The notes below the pieces were generated by a model, which did not search any database, was not told the DNA's origin, and saw only the letters and a program-made list of their open reading frames with translations. A stretch of DNA of 64,000 bases. Source: Diaporthe sp. PMI_573 (taxonomy: Eukaryota; Ascomycota; Sordariomycetes; Diaporthales; Diaporthaceae). Shown one piece after another: positions 42,798-55,006 of this stretch (position 1 is the first letter of the stretch; every line of letters starts with the position of its first letter). Position numbers and translations under genes: made by a program. Location: contig JAJTUP010000051.1 of assembly GCA_021399435.1 (NCBI GenBank), forward strand, positions 124,001-188,000. The letters are read 5' to 3'.

Positions 42798-43645
42798 GGG
42801 CCTCAGCAACGTCTATCTCGTCTGTGTGGCAGGACTCCATAACATAGTCGACTGGCACAATTGCACTTGCAAAGACTAGTAATCAGCTACAAATCTGATT
42901 CCTGCAGTGATGAATGAAACACTCTTGCGCGTCTAGGCAATGCGCAGCTAGGACGTATGAGGTTAAGGCGTGTACGATCAATCACATACGTTAGTACGGT
43001 AACGCAGGCATACTTCAAGAGAAGTGTAGAAATGTGATTAAAGGGCCCCTAACCCACCACCTTGGCACATAGGTGCTGCGGCTGCGTAGCGGACACCCCA
43101 TCAAAGCTAGCATAGTACATGCGTGAATTCAAGTCTAAGGATGTCGAAGAAGTACGTCGAAACAATGGCATATGTAGCTGACCAAGGACTACTTTGATTC
43201 TTGTCTGCTTCTCAGCCGCCTCCGTCATGGGATTTGCCACTGTATGTGGCATGAGGGACCAAGAACTCGATATTTAGTCGTCGCAGATTTAGCTGCGTTG
43301 CCAATAGACGGTCAGGTGGGTGTTAGCCGTCCACCCGGGCCGCTTACCCAGCCCATGATTCAATACGGCGTGATCGCGCCCCTTAATCGAGGTAGTTCTT
43401 CCGGGCCGCCGGGGTGCATCTGGCCGCCAAGAAGTGCTAAGACCGGCGATCCAGCGCCAACGCGGGTTGAAGCGCTCCGCGTTTCCTCGGTACAGCACGC
43501 GAGATGGCAAACATTCAACATCGGAAGACATATAAGACCAGCAATATATCATGTTCAGAAACGAAACGAAACGCATCATGTCTAGACGCCCCATCTCTTG
43601 CCTCGCAAGTCACGGCACGCCACTCCTTTACCAATCACAAGCAAA
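42798..43645. other. Intergenic, GH5 promoter region
   Basis: No exon recognised. A TATA-like element at 43531 is listed separately. The stretch around 43370-43400 is GC-rich. Confidence 0.5.
43531..43536 (+). promoter_or_regulatory. TATA-like box of the GH5 gene
   Basis: TATAAG 115 bp upstream of the ATG at 43646. Confidence 0.4.
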
Positions 43646-45158
43646 ATGGCGCCCCTCTGGTCCATCGCCTCTTTCGTCACCCTCTGTGCCGCCGTACCGT
43701 TCGCCAAGCGGCAGGCCGACTCGAGCTCATTCGTGACTGTCTCAGGTGGACAGTTCCAGCTTGATGGCGAGCCATTCGTCTTCGCCGGAAGCAACGCCTA
43801 CTATTTCCCATTCAGCGGCGTGAGTGATTATTTCCTCCGTCCGAGCAGCCCATGAGAAACTGCAGTAAGACTAACAAAGTCATGCGCATTCAGACCCAGG
43901 CCGATGTCGAAAAAGGGCTCACTGCTGCCAAGGACGCGGGATTGAAGGTCTTCCGCACGTGGGGATTCAACGACAAGAACGCAACCACCGTTTCAGGTGG
44001 CCTCCCCCAGTATGGCTCAGGGGATGAGGCAACCACCTTTCAGAAGTTTTCGCCTGATGGGACCTCGGTAATCGATGTCACACACTTCGACAAGGTGGTT
44101 GCTGCGGCAGAAAACACTGGCATGAAGCTGCTTGTCGCGTTGACAAACAATTGGGCGTAAGTGAATAGACTAGCCTCAGGGCATCGTGAAGTGGCTAACA
44201 TTCATCTGATTCACAGTGACTATGGAGGCATGGATGTCTAGTAAGTAGAGAGTTATGCCTGTTCTGATTCTCAATAATATTCTGGGAATCACAGTCTGGC
44301 AACTGTCTCTCAATAATCCCCACCGCATAATTAACGCATACCCTTTTTCAGCACCGTCAACCTAGGCGGAGTCTATCACGACGATGTACGTAACTCTAAC
44401 ATCTTTCTATGCCATACCACGCTACATGCAGGCTAACAGTATGCCAGTTCTATCGGCTTCCCCAAATCAAGGAGGCATACAAGCGCTACGCAGAAGCCAT
44501 GGTCACCCGCTTCAAGGACTCACCGGCCATCTTTGCGTGGGAGCTCGCCAACGAGCCCCGCTGCGGCGCCGACGGCACTCGAAACCTCCCCCGGGGTCCG
44601 GACTGCACACCAGACCTGCTGACGGCCTGGACCGACGAGATGAGCACTTATATCAAGAGCCTCGACAGCAACCACCTCGTGACATGGGGCGGCGAGGGCG
44701 GCTTCAACGACCCCACCAACGCCGACGGGTTCTACAACGGTTACGACGGCGGCGATTTCGACGCCGAGCTGGCCCTGCCCAACATCGACTTCGGCGTCTT
44801 CCACTCCTACCCGGACTGGTGGAGCAAGACGGTCGAGTGGACCAGCCAGTGGATCAGGGACCACGCGGCCTCGGGCCGCGCCGCCGGCAAGCCGGTCGTG
44901 CACGAGGAGTACGGCTGGCTGACCCCGGAGAAGAAGCTCGAGTACCTCGGCACGACGTCCAACGTCACCAGGGTCGAGGCCCTGGGCGAGTGGCAGGCTA
45001 TCGGGATCGAGGAGGGGCTCTCGGACATGTACTGGCAGTTTGGCTACTCGGAGTTCTCATACGGGCGGAACCACGACGACGGGTTTACCATCTTCTTGGA
45101 CGAGGAAGAAGCGCAGCCGTTGGTGTATGAGCACGCTGCCAAGGTTAACGCACTTTAG
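43646..45158 (+). CDS. Secreted GH5 endo-beta-1,4-mannanase
   Basis: Five exons: 43646-43819, 43894-44156, 44217-44240, 44352-44385 and 44448-45158; 1206 nt, 401 aa. Exons 3 and 4 are only 24 and 34 nt, and all phases fit. The signal peptide is [20 protein letters not shown], followed by a KR processing site. The GH5 subfamily-7 pattern is seen in [33 protein letters not shown] (acid/base Glu, codon 44553-44555), [10 protein letters not shown] and VVHEEYGW (nucleophile Glu, codon 44907-44909). It cleaves beta-1,4-mannan and galactomannan outside the cell. There is no carbohydrate-binding module. It is one of three secreted glycoside hydrolases in the window, but they are far apart and not an operon-like group. 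Confidence 0.92.
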
Positions 45159-46308
45159 ATGTGACCTTTCGGGATTGTAGGACAACTGCAGAATGAACAA
45201 ACATGATTTTCCGCGAGACTGAAAGTTGAATGACAATCACATGTGATCAGCTGTACATGTGCTTGTTCGCCAAAGTACATTTTGCCATTTGTCTTGGTCT
45301 CTCTTGGCCATTCTTCCTACCCGAGCGTCATCGGGGGTCGGTGTTTGCGTTACATTTGAACGAACGTCTACCAAGACGAGCTTGGGCCCAGGGGTACAGC
45401 GTAGCCTTTCACAGTAAGTAGTCTATGTAGTGAGGTGGACTAGCACGCGGTATTAAATTGGTGCTGGACAGGACGTGGCGAATAACTACGTGATCTTCGG
45501 CCTCGATTCTGACATCAACACAAAAGTACCTAATAGTAATAAATGTGCTTTCCTAGCAGCAATCTTTTATCGACATGAAAAATATTGAAGTCTGATTTGC
45601 TAGCGCTGCTGGTTTTCGGAGTTTCGCCTCGTCCAGAGCCTGAGGTTTAACAGCAGCGTTATATTCGTCTAATAAAAATCCGGCCGATTCTTCAACATCA
45701 GACGATTGACTATGCTTAGAGAACGGCTCCATGTGCGAGCCATATACTAAGACATCATTCAGTCATCATTTCCATCATCTCCATACGTTCCAATCCTTCA
45801 AAATACCCGCCATATAAGAAAAGCATGCTTAAAACAGTGGTCCAGGGCGGTCTCGCAGGACTGCAATACACTGGGCATTCTTCATGACCTATGTGTGGCT
45901 ACTTATAATTCAAATAAATCCCCCCAGTCTCATCGGGCCAAGACATAGCATCTGTGCATGTGTGTGCACTCATTGTTCGAAATAGACCAGTCTTCGGGCC
46001 AAGGTAGTGTTGGTGCTTGGCCGGAACCAGTGTACTAGAAGTAACTCCGAAATCATTTCTACATATAGGGCAGCCTGCCGTAAAAAAAAAAGCGTACTAT
46101 CTATACAAAACCACACGGAAGCTTTATGTACCTGCATAGTTTCTCGCAGTCCCTCTTGTTGGGCCTTTTGTCGCATGATCACTGTGTTCGTTGAACATCA
46201 ATATCCTGAGCCAGTATCGACACTCTTATTGTTGGCAGCCAGCCCACTAATCCATCATTCATATCGATGAGACTTCTAAATAGCAATATCTGAGCAGGGA
46301 CCGTCACC
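45159..46308. other. Intergenic region
   Basis: About 1.15 kb, AT-rich from 45480 onward. No exon, tRNA or repeat was recognised. An A-run occurs at about 46082-46091. Confidence 0.5.
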
Positions 46309-47988
46309 ATGTCACGCAGAATGGGACTAGTTCCGACCTCTGTCGGCACACAAAGCTTCCACCGCAATTTAGCCCTAGAAAGCCTTGAACAACATGTTCC
46401 TCCAGTACCGCCACGGCGATCCAATGGTTCGGCAGAGGCAGCAAAGGACGTCGTCATTGAGTTGAACATCGACCGCGAGACAGATGATGCAAGACCTGCC
46501 ACTGATTTAACCCCCTTCGCCAAGGAATACCTCACCAAAAGACACGGCACTTGTGACCTGGACCCAATGCCCTCTGCCTACGACGAGGACCCATACAACT
46601 GGCCGCGGTCCAAGAAGCTCAGCGTGGTCCTCCTGATATCATTCCACGGCATGGTCGCGAGCCTCAGCATGACCGCCGTCATCCCGGCGTACTCACAACT
46701 GTCGGAGGAATTCGGCGTGACGGTGCACGCCTGTACCTATCTCTTCCTGGTTCAGGTCATTGTCTTGGGGGTCGCGCCCCTGGCCTGGGGGCCGCTCGCG
46801 ACAGCCTACGGGCGGCGCCCGGTGTTTCTCGTGTCACTGATAATGTCGGTGGTTGGCAATGTCGCCTGCGGGGTGAGTCCAAACTACGGGGCGATAGTGT
46901 TCTTTCGGGCATTTGTCGCCTTCTTCCTCTCTCCCGCCAGTGCCCTCAGCAGTGCTGTCGTAACAGACATATTTTTCAGAACGGAACGCGCCAGGGGTGT
47001 TGGCATCTGCACCCTCATGTTTTCCCTGGGGGTCCCCTTCGGTCCATTTGTCTTCGGATTCGTGACGCACAGAGCCGGCTTCCGATGGATTTTCTGGGTT
47101 TTGGCTATCGTCAACGGCGTGCAATTTATTATTCACTTTCTTATCGGCCACGAGACGGTCTTCATCCGCCATCTCGATATGCCTGAGGGCGCTGCCGAGG
47201 AGAAACCGAAGAGGTTCATGGCAAATCTCCTTAAATTCGAGCGTCTTGGGTCGAAGCGAGTTTCTAAGGTCGACTTTTTCGAGCCGCTGGCAATGTCTGC
47301 ATATCCATGTGCCATATTACCGTCTCTCGCCCAGTCCGTCATATTTCTGTTTGGCAGCATCTTTCTCGTCGTCGAGATCCCTCTGCAGCTCGAACAAAAA
47401 TTCCATCTCAGCCCTGAGCAAGTCAGTCTGCAGTTTCTCGGCATGATCATTGGTTCTATTCTTGCTGAGCCGGTTGGCGGCTTGATCAGTGATGTCGGTA
47501 TGAATCTGCGTAGGACTATGGCAGAGGAAGACGTGGCCCCGCCGGAATTCAGGTTGTGGCTTAGCTACTTCGGTTATTGTCTGCTTCTTACGGGAGTCCC
47601 ATTGTTCCTCGTCCCGACGGAGAATGCTGTGACTGGAAGGTGGACGATCGTGCCAGTTGTTGGAACGGCCATTGCAGCTGGTGGACATCAGGTCGCCATG
47701 ACAACGCTCGTCACCTACGCAGTTGACTGTGCGGTCGACGATGCTGTGAGTGTGGGTATTTTTGTCTCGTTGTGGCGACAAATAATCGCTTTCATTGGGC
47801 CACTGTGGTAATGTGCACTCACTCTCTGCTACTGTGAATGTACATAACTAATGCGTCCTTTTAGGTTTCCCACCATGATCCATAGCGTGGGTCTTAAATG
47901 GTCTGCGGCCATTGCATACTCGATCGTCATTTTACTCGGCCTTTTCCCTACCATCCTGGTACACGTAAAAGGCAAGCATTGGCGATAG
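46309..47988 (+). CDS. MFS transporter, 12-helix drug:H+ antiporter type (DHA1-like)
   Basis: Two exons, 46309-47807 and 47865-47988; 540 aa. The 57-nt intron has a GTAATG donor and an AACTAATG branch point, and the second exon supplies the last helix. After about 95 hydrophilic residues with DEDPYNWPRSKKLSVVLL (the usual pre-helix-1 motif of fungal MFS drug transporters), helices include SLSMTAVIPAYSQLSEEFGV and PLAWGPLATAYGRRPVFLVS, the latter carrying the MFS signature loop G-x-x-x-x-x-x-GRRP. A further conserved segment is GVPFGPFVFGFVTHRAGFRW. It is a plasma-membrane exporter or importer of unknown substrate. It is convergent with another MFS gene 0.3 kb downstream. Confidence 0.88.
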
Positions 47989-48312
47989 ATACGTTCCGTT
48001 GGTAACTGAGAAAGTACACAAAAGAATGCATGGAAGACAGCACGCATCATATTCGTCCCACGAAGCATCGACCATAAACATTGTCACGCACAAGATAATA
48101 ATTTCTTCAACTTGAACGATATCAGTCGCAACGAGACTCTTTCTAAATATTGAAGCCATCTTGCTGTCCTGTCTATTGACTTCTGGCGGTCCTGTCTTAT
48201 TAGTGCATTGGACCTAAGGATGTAACGGGCCGACCCGAGACTGTAGGCCACCGATCAAACCGACCAACCATGTGCATACTGCATACTCATGTACTACATA
48301 GTACACATTACC
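47989..48312. other. Convergent intergenic spacer
   Basis: Spacer between the 3' ends of two MFS transporter genes; nothing else seen. Confidence 0.5.
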
Positions 48313-50324
48313 TTAAGCGGCCACAGATGAGCTTTCCCACTTCTTGCCTTGATTCTCATCGACATGCTCAACAGTAGCCTCAACCTTCTCCGTCATCAAC
48401 TCCTTCACACCTCTAAGGAAAGCCACGGCCACAATGACAAGCACGACAAATGGGATCACACTTGCCCATGCCAGCTGATAGGCCTTCGCATACTGCCATT
48501 TGCTCTCCTCAGCGGCTGCAGCCCAGACGGCTGATGTCGCGCCTTCAACCCCCGTCAGTAGGCCTGACTCCAGAGCGGCCAACAGATCGGGGATGCTGGA
48601 GGCCGGAAGGCCGGCGTCGGTGGCAGCCTTGCCCACCGCAGGCGCGTAGTTGCTGGCCAGGTGCCCGTTGATAATCACGTTTAGGACGGCCGACCCAAAG
48701 GCGCCACCTATGGCACGAGCGGAGAAGGCCATCCCAGTGGCCGTTGACAGATAAGCGTGAGGAGCGGTGAATTGCACACAGGCGACAAGGAGCGTCAAGG
48801 GTCCGGACTGACCAATTCCGGCCAGAATGTTGAAGACAATCTGGGGTTTGCTCCAGGTTGGCTTGATGCATGCGTAGCAGATAGTCCTGAGTTAAGGTCA
48901 GCCGGTGACTCTCGCAGTTGCGTAACGGCCAGACTTACACGACGAGGAAGATTCCAAATGTCAGCAGCAGCGGGGACCTCATGTCCTTGTACGCAGTCGC
49001 GTACCAGGTTATGGGAATAGAAGTAAACATGGTTAGCAGGCTGTAGCTTAGCTGCCTGATGGATATTGTCCACGCGTCGGTCTCGAATCCAAGATGCAGC
49101 ACGATCTGCGGCACGACGGAGTTGACAGCGCTGTAGAAGATCCAGCCCTCGACGGCGAAAGCGAATGTGGAGAGCGCAAAGTTGGCGTTTCGGCGGAAGA
49201 AGACGTGGGCGACGAGACCATCTGTCCGCCCTTTCCACTCTGATTATGATGTTAGTACTCAGCCTCCAGGGAATGCGAGAGGAAGTGGTAGTGACTTGCC
49301 ATATCCGGCGAAGGCGAACAATAGTGCCAGCCCGAGTGCAAGTGGAACAGCGACGTGCGGATCTGCCCAAGCATAGGCACCACCGACCCAGTCAAGGGCG
49401 AGTAGCATCAGGGTGGCACTGCAAACGAAGAGCGCGGAACCAATGGGGTCACATGCCCAGATATAATCCTTGAGCCTCATCTTGGGATACTCGCGGTTCT
49501 TAGGCGGCCAGTAGAACAACAGCAGTCCTAGAGAGGTGGCTCCATGGAAAGCGGCCTGAATCCAGAATATGTATCGCCATCCACCCATGTCGACGTTGGT
49601 GACGGCTCCGGCGCCGAGACCACCGACCCTGAGAGATTGTCAGAGGCTTGGGAGGGAAGGGGGACTTGAGGAAGGGTACGAACAGTCCGCCAATAGCACC
49701 TCCCATGAACGAGAAGCCGTTCGCCAGGGCTCGGTATTTCAAAGGCAGAATCTCAGACGGGATGGCCTGAACGATGGAAATCGTTGCGAGCGTCGTGCCG
49801 ATAAGTATCCCTCCACCTATCAACATGCTCATCGACGTTGCTTTGGCGGAGATTATTGCACCGACGAAGGCGATGAGAGGGGGTATTGCTGCGAGGTATT
49901 TTCGGTCGAGGACGTCGGATAGCCTGCCGACGATAGGGGAGAGCACGCTTTGCATCAGAAGAGGACCCTGGAATATCTCGCATTAGAGCAGTCATGAAGG
50001 ATGAACGGGACAGGTCGACATCAGGGGACGGACCTGGATGATCCAGCCGGCGAGGGGAGCTTCACCCAGCTCCCTGATGATGAAGGCGATTACTGATCCG
50101 GCTGCCACGACCACGAAGACTTGAGCCATGATGGCGAAGCAGGTGATGAAAACGACAAGCCATGACCTCCAGGACAGATGAATATGATCGACGTCCTCGA
50201 GGGCCTCTTCTTCGATAGGCACGATGGCCGGCGGTTTGCCATGCTGGTCTTTGTCTGACGAAGCGCGAGGGCCTGGGTGATGGGAAACTGCGGGCGTCTC
50301 GCCCTCACTCTTGGAGATGTCCAT
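48313..50324 (-). CDS. MFS transporter of the TRI12/trichothecene-efflux family
   Basis: Five exons: 50324-50034, 49967-49684, 49628-49300, 49239-48939 and 48886-48313; 1779 nt, 592 aa. The third intron begins GCAAGT, so it is a GC-AG intron; the others begin GTCCGT, GTTCGT and GTAAGT. Fourteen membrane segments are likely. Family markers are AIIRELGEAPLAGWI-like text (here IIRELGEAPLAGWI), SPIVGRLSDVLDRKYL, RALANGFSFMGGAIGG and VDMGGWRYIFWIQAAFHG. Members export trichothecenes or take up siderophores; Pfam groups them as TRI12. No toxin biosynthesis genes occur in this window, so the name should not be read as a mycotoxin function. The C-terminus ends in a charged tail (EKVEATVEHVDENQGKKWE). 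Confidence 0.88.
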
Positions 50325-52288
50325 GTCTATGGGGATGGGAATGACACGCGATTTCTGAAATCAGTATTGAGGGTGGATATAACAAGTATAGGACTATTCT
50401 CTCGGGGCGAACAGCAATTACATATACACAGCGGACTTGAGGAGCAGATATCCTTGGGGCTGTTGATCCGGTAGCCGACCCCGTGGGGTAAGGAATGCGG
50501 GGAGCCCCAGGTTTTGAATACTGTCACTTGAACGAGAGGACCACGCTGGCCCCGAAAGACTGGGTCGGCAGTTGCACGGACTATTCAGCTTGGAGAGACT
50601 AATCAGAGGGTACCATCCCTCATTTGCTTTATTGACATGATCGCCGCCAGGGTCCCTCGCGACGCCAGGGGCACAGGCGTCCTAGCCCCGAGGTGCCAAT
50701 TGCTGCTAGTGAAAACAGGAGGCCCAAGTGCGGGGAAAAGAAAACCCTGGGAATATAGACGGTCTTCACGATAGCCTCTTCGAACCGGCCGGCGGGAAAA
50801 GATATAGAGCCTGCCGGTATGGTTTTTCAAGCACGTTCTCCCTGTCTCTGGATATCGCTAGTTTCAGCCACGGAGGTTGTGTCGAGGCTCTAGAATCTGA
50901 ATAGAGGCGCCATAAGCAATACCATGTGCACATGTGGCCATTCAAGTTTGCGCTAAGTGATCAAGTGAGATTAGTCACGACATTGTAATTATCGGCAGTG
51001 AGAGATTACCTCTTTGATATCGTGATTCTGTCTCATCGTACCGCGACTCCCATCAGGTTCTGCCCAACTTGAGCAGCGGATCCCCTGAGCGTCTCAAATC
51101 AAGCCTTGCCGTTCATGGAGGTATTTTCTTTCGTTGAATTGTGATGAGCCAAACAACGACCTCAAGGGCGTGCCCTTATGAGGAGCATAGATGTACAGGG
51201 TGCCGAGGATTCTCGGGTCATCTGTTGACTGTTTCTTACTAATTAGGTATCTTGCGAAATTCGAGAGTATGTTTCGTAAGCTGATCATGTTGCGCAATGT
51301 TTTTAGTTGGTGATTGGGACCACGGGCCGGCGATTTTCCATCGGCAGGACCAAGGTTGGCTGTCCCAGAAGGTCGGGACAAGTGAGGTGATTTTGAAGAA
51401 CAAAACGTATAATAAACCCATCTGAGGTCGGTATTTCAAAATGGAAATGCTCACGTACTATCGCTTCGACCACAACTCAAGGATTGCAACGGCAAGGGAA
51501 TCTGGCTGAATAGGGCGAGGGGGACGAGGCCGAATTGGAATTGAAATCTTGACAAGCTAGAATGGGATCATTCCCACTTGCCTGACCGGCTGCGGCGTTT
51601 CAATCTGAGACTACGCTAGTCCGGACTTATACTGATGGAATAGATGTAGGTCAAGACCTGTATGCATTTGTCCGCACCTCGGTGGGCCACTGGGTACGGC
51701 TCCCAAACGGTGTCTTCTCATTGCAGCCCGCCTAGCTGAAGTGTCGACATGGTTCTACTTATTTTGATCTAGTTTGGGAATGAGGCCATCGATTAAATCA
51801 GTGCATTAGGCCAGAGAAGATGAGGAGAAAGGTTATGCAGAAGCTTGACAGTCTGCCATGTTGACATTACTGTGTAAGTAAGAAGGCTGCACAAACGAAA
51901 GGTCATGTCCTGCAAGCTGCCGCAGTGAGCGTCTGCCTGCCGATTGTGCCTGACACATATCAGGCAGCTTCACCCAGTCTTTGTTCCCTTCAAACGTTCG
52001 TCCAAGAGGTTAAAAGCCGAACCCAACACCTTATTCTTCCTTACAGAAGGCCAGACTTGCAACCTGCACCAGCAATAACAAGCTCTACTTCGCGGAGGTC
52101 GACAACGTCTGCAGTGCGACAGACGTGATGGCAATGGATTGCGACAAAGACTCTCGGATGAGTCTTGGCCAAGATGACGGCGTCCTTCCTGGCAGCGTGC
52201 TGCAGGTCAGTGACAACTGTCATCTAGTCATTCCAAGGCATACCGCTAACAAAGTTTCGTTGGACAGAGTTATTACCATGGTGCCGCC
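50325..52288. other. Long intergenic region
   Basis: About 2 kb with only short frames lacking domains. Promoter of the TRI12-type gene at the left end. An additional 5' exon for the LPPEIR gene at the right end cannot be excluded. Confidence 0.45.
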
Positions 52289-53113
52289 ATGACTCTCGAG
52301 ATGGCGCCCAGTCCTGCGGGCAAGGTACGACTGACCGTTTCATTACTCCAGTGTTTTGTTGTTATGATCGTATTTAAGCTGACGTCTTTTCTTTATCTCT
52401 TGAAGCTTCTCTCTTTCCTCAGCCTGCCACCTGAGATCCGTAACGCGGTCTATGAATACCCCTGCATCTACAGAACCAAGTCAAGTCGGATGGATCCTCG
52501 TCGGGGCTTGATCTTCACAGATCTATCACAGGCTCCAATCACCCGTGTCAACAAGACGATACGTCGCGAGACTCTGCCACTTTTCTACGGGAACCACAAA
52601 TTCGTCTGCGAGGTTCCCAAGCCTCCCAAGGAATTTTATGGACCCCGTCAGAACCGATATCATCTCGACTCCATCTGGGAGAGGCTTCGTGACTTCGACC
52701 CCCCGGCAAGGCATCCCATTATCAGCAACTTGCGCTTCCTCTCACAAGTGACCATTCTCCTCGAGGTCGAGTCTCGGTATTTCACACGGTTGGGCTTCAC
52801 CATGTCCAGCAAAGCCCTCGTTCAGAACGAGCTTGCGTATGAAGAGTGGCCAATGGACACTGCGGTTCTGTACCGGGACAATATGGCGCATGTCGTAGCC
52901 GCCTTCATCCACGCGATAGCTTTCAGCAAGCCATGTCGAGATGCTAGGTTCTTTTATCATGTGCACGGCATAAGCCCTTCCCATTTAGAGAGGGCAGCGA
53001 TTGGTTTGTCGTCCACGATACGCTCAATCTCGAGGGAATGCCCGCAGTTGAAAAGCAGTGTCATAGCCATCATTGAACCCGCCCGGGCGATGGCTCGTAC
53101 GATGATCCCCTGA
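52289..53113 (+). CDS. LPPEIR-type fungal protein (F-box-like N-terminus)
   Basis: The frame is open across 274 codons from the ATG at 52289. An 81-nt in-frame segment (52325-52405) looks like an intron, with a GTACGA donor, GCTGAC branch point and AAG acceptor. The likelier model is exons 52289-52324 and 52406-53113, 247 aa. The mature start then reads LLSFLSLPPEIRNAVYEY. With PITRVNKTIRRETLPLFYGN about 40 residues on, this is the hallmark of a very large ascomycete family whose N-terminus resembles an F-box. Members are often annotated as F-box-like, 2EXR or DUF7730 proteins, and I cannot choose between these names. Role unknown; adaptor function in ubiquitin ligases is only suggested by the F-box resemblance. 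Confidence 0.72.
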   Translation: MTLEMAPSPAGKVRLTVSLLQCFVVMIVFKLTSFLYLLKLLSFLSLPPEIRNAVYEYPCIYRTKSSRMDPRRGLIFTDLSQAPITRVNKTIRRETLPLFYGNHKFVCEVPKPPKEFYGPRQNRYHLDSIWERLRDFDPPARHPIISNLRFLSQVTILLEVESRYFTRLGFTMSSKALVQNELAYEEWPMDTAVLYRDNMAHVVAAFIHAIAFSKPCRDARFFYHVHGISPSHLERAAIGLSSTIRSISRECPQLKSSVIAIIEPARAMARTMIP

Positions 53114-54029
53114 TAACTCGAATGGATCTTCAAGAGCTATGCCGCGGAATGAATGGTGGATGCACAGGGCGAGGAGTATCCGCTCGGAGGGCATGCGCCG
53201 CAGGGACGGGAATCAGGAACACCAAGCGAAATACGGCCTCGCCCATGGGTTTCTATGAGTACGTAGCAAGGAATAAGAAGGTCTGACGGAACACAAATCA
53301 GTACGAGGTTTTGCACAAGAGTCCAGTCTCTATCATACCCTGGTTCTCCCTACTGATTCGGATTTCTTTGCCTTCATTGACATCAATCTTGTCAATGACC
53401 TCGTGATACTAGATTCCCAAGAGGTCTGCTCAGTAAATTCGGACCAGTGACTTAACAAAAAGCTAACAGACTTCGTAACATGCCCTCATTTCAGAGAAGA
53501 TCGTATACTCGAGGCGCTAAGGTGGTTGTAGCACATCCTCCGAATCGGCTTGGCGTGGCTTGAGTCGCTTCCACTTACACGAATGTTGTTCTCACGATGG
53601 AGCTGCGAATTCTGATACTGCAATTTGTCAAATCTCACACATTTCGTTTCAATCTGCCCGTAGTCTATATATGCATCGAGCGTTTGTGGTTGCTTTCATA
53701 CGTGACCATTTTACGTACGTACATTGGCTAGGTCCCTAGACTTAATACTGGGGAAAATGTTTATCGTGAATGACTCGGATCACTACCACTGACTCGATCC
53801 ATGAGGCTGATTTCGTGCCACAATCTAGCCCAACAGGCAAATTCATTCTTTGTCAATCTTTTTGGGGAAATTACCCGACTGCCGAAACCAAGATAAGGAT
53901 AAGCCGAGTATAAAGTTGACCTGCGCGCTGTTCGGCTCGGAGCGGTGTCATAATTGTCGGGAACAAAGAAGCACGATGCATACAACTAGTCGCTCAACGG
54001 GGCGAAAGAGGACATAATTTGCTATCGAG
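53114..54029. other. Intergenic region
   Basis: No exon recognised. It should contain the promoter of the sulfotransferase-like gene. Confidence 0.5.
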
Positions 54030-55006
54030 ATGGGAGGCGTTGCTTCCAAGCCAAGCAGTGACCCTGACTGCACACTGCAGGTCATAGGTGCCGGCTTCTC
54101 TAGAACCGGAACAGTCTCTATGGGTCTGGCCCTGGAGGAGCTCCTTGGTGGCCCAGTATGCCACGGTGGTACTCAGATGCACATGTTGGAAGAGAGTACG
54201 CAGATTTTGCTCCCTATTGCAAGCCTCCAAGTTGTATCGCTGCTCACATCCCACTAGAATACCCTCGCCAGTGGGTAGAGGTCTACCGTGCGCGGCACGA
54301 CCGCCCGAAGCTCCTCGCGGCGCTCAGAGATGTCACGCGCGGCTTCGTCGGCATCACCGATATGCCCGGGGTGCACTTTATCCAAGAACTGTGTGAGATC
54401 TACCCGGACGCCAAGGTCATTTGTGTCCGTCGGGATTCGAAGCGCTGGTTAAGGAGCGCGCAGCACATGAGCGACAAGATGACGGCCTGGTACATGCCTG
54501 TGCTCATGTGGCCGATGCCTGCTGCCCGGTGGTTTGCGACATGGCTTGAATTGGCTGTGGCACGGACGGGGGAGATGGGCTTATTGCCCTTTGACGAAGG
54601 TGAGCATACTGCTTCAGTTTGCTTTACTCGTCTCGACTGTTTCCTTCTTGGAAAGCAGCGGCCGATAAAGGGAGATAACTACAAACAGGGTTATGTCATC
54701 ACGAATGCACAAGACTAATCATTGGCACCAGAGTACCTCGCCCGCTACAACGACCATGTTACGCGTATTGTTCCTCCGGAAAGGCTCTTCTGGATGGAAA
54801 TGAGCGAGGGCTGGGCGCCGTTGTGTAAAATGTTGGATAAGCCCGTTCCAGAGAAACCATTCCCTAGCGCCAACGACTCGGAGGCGGCCGATGAGTTGAT
54901 CGAAGTCAAAATCAGGGCCGCCTGCATAACATGGACAGGAATATTAGGAGTTGTGGGGCTCGCCACGGTGGTGGGTTTTCGCATGTGGAGGTTTTCGAGG
55001 CGATAG
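54030..55006 (+). CDS. Sulfotransferase-like P-loop protein, membrane-anchored
   Basis: Three exons: 54030-54195, 54258-54599 and 54732-55006; 783 nt, 260 aa. Introns of 62 and 132 nt use GTACGC and GTGAGC donors and keep phase. The N-terminus LQVIGAGFSRTGTVSMGLAL is the phosphate-binding loop (PAPS 5'-loop type) of the Sulfotransfer_4 group, and VICVRRDSKRWLRSAQH is the second (3'-phosphate) motif. RYNDHVTRIVPPERLFWMEM and WAPLCKMLDKPVPEKPFPSAN are also family features. Such fungal proteins are frequently mislabelled as NAD-dependent epimerases. The acceptor substrate is unknown. A C-terminal helix (WTGILGVVGLATVVGF) followed by basic residues looks like a tail anchor, which the short family members often have. 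Confidence 0.85.

Noticed and set aside
44384..45130. 248-codon plus-strand frame rich in Arg
   Set aside because: Out-of-frame reading of the GH5 last exon.
48313..50324. Part of a mycotoxin biosynthetic cluster
   Set aside because: TRI12-type similarity only; no terpene cyclase, PKS, NRPS or other biosynthetic backbone in the window.
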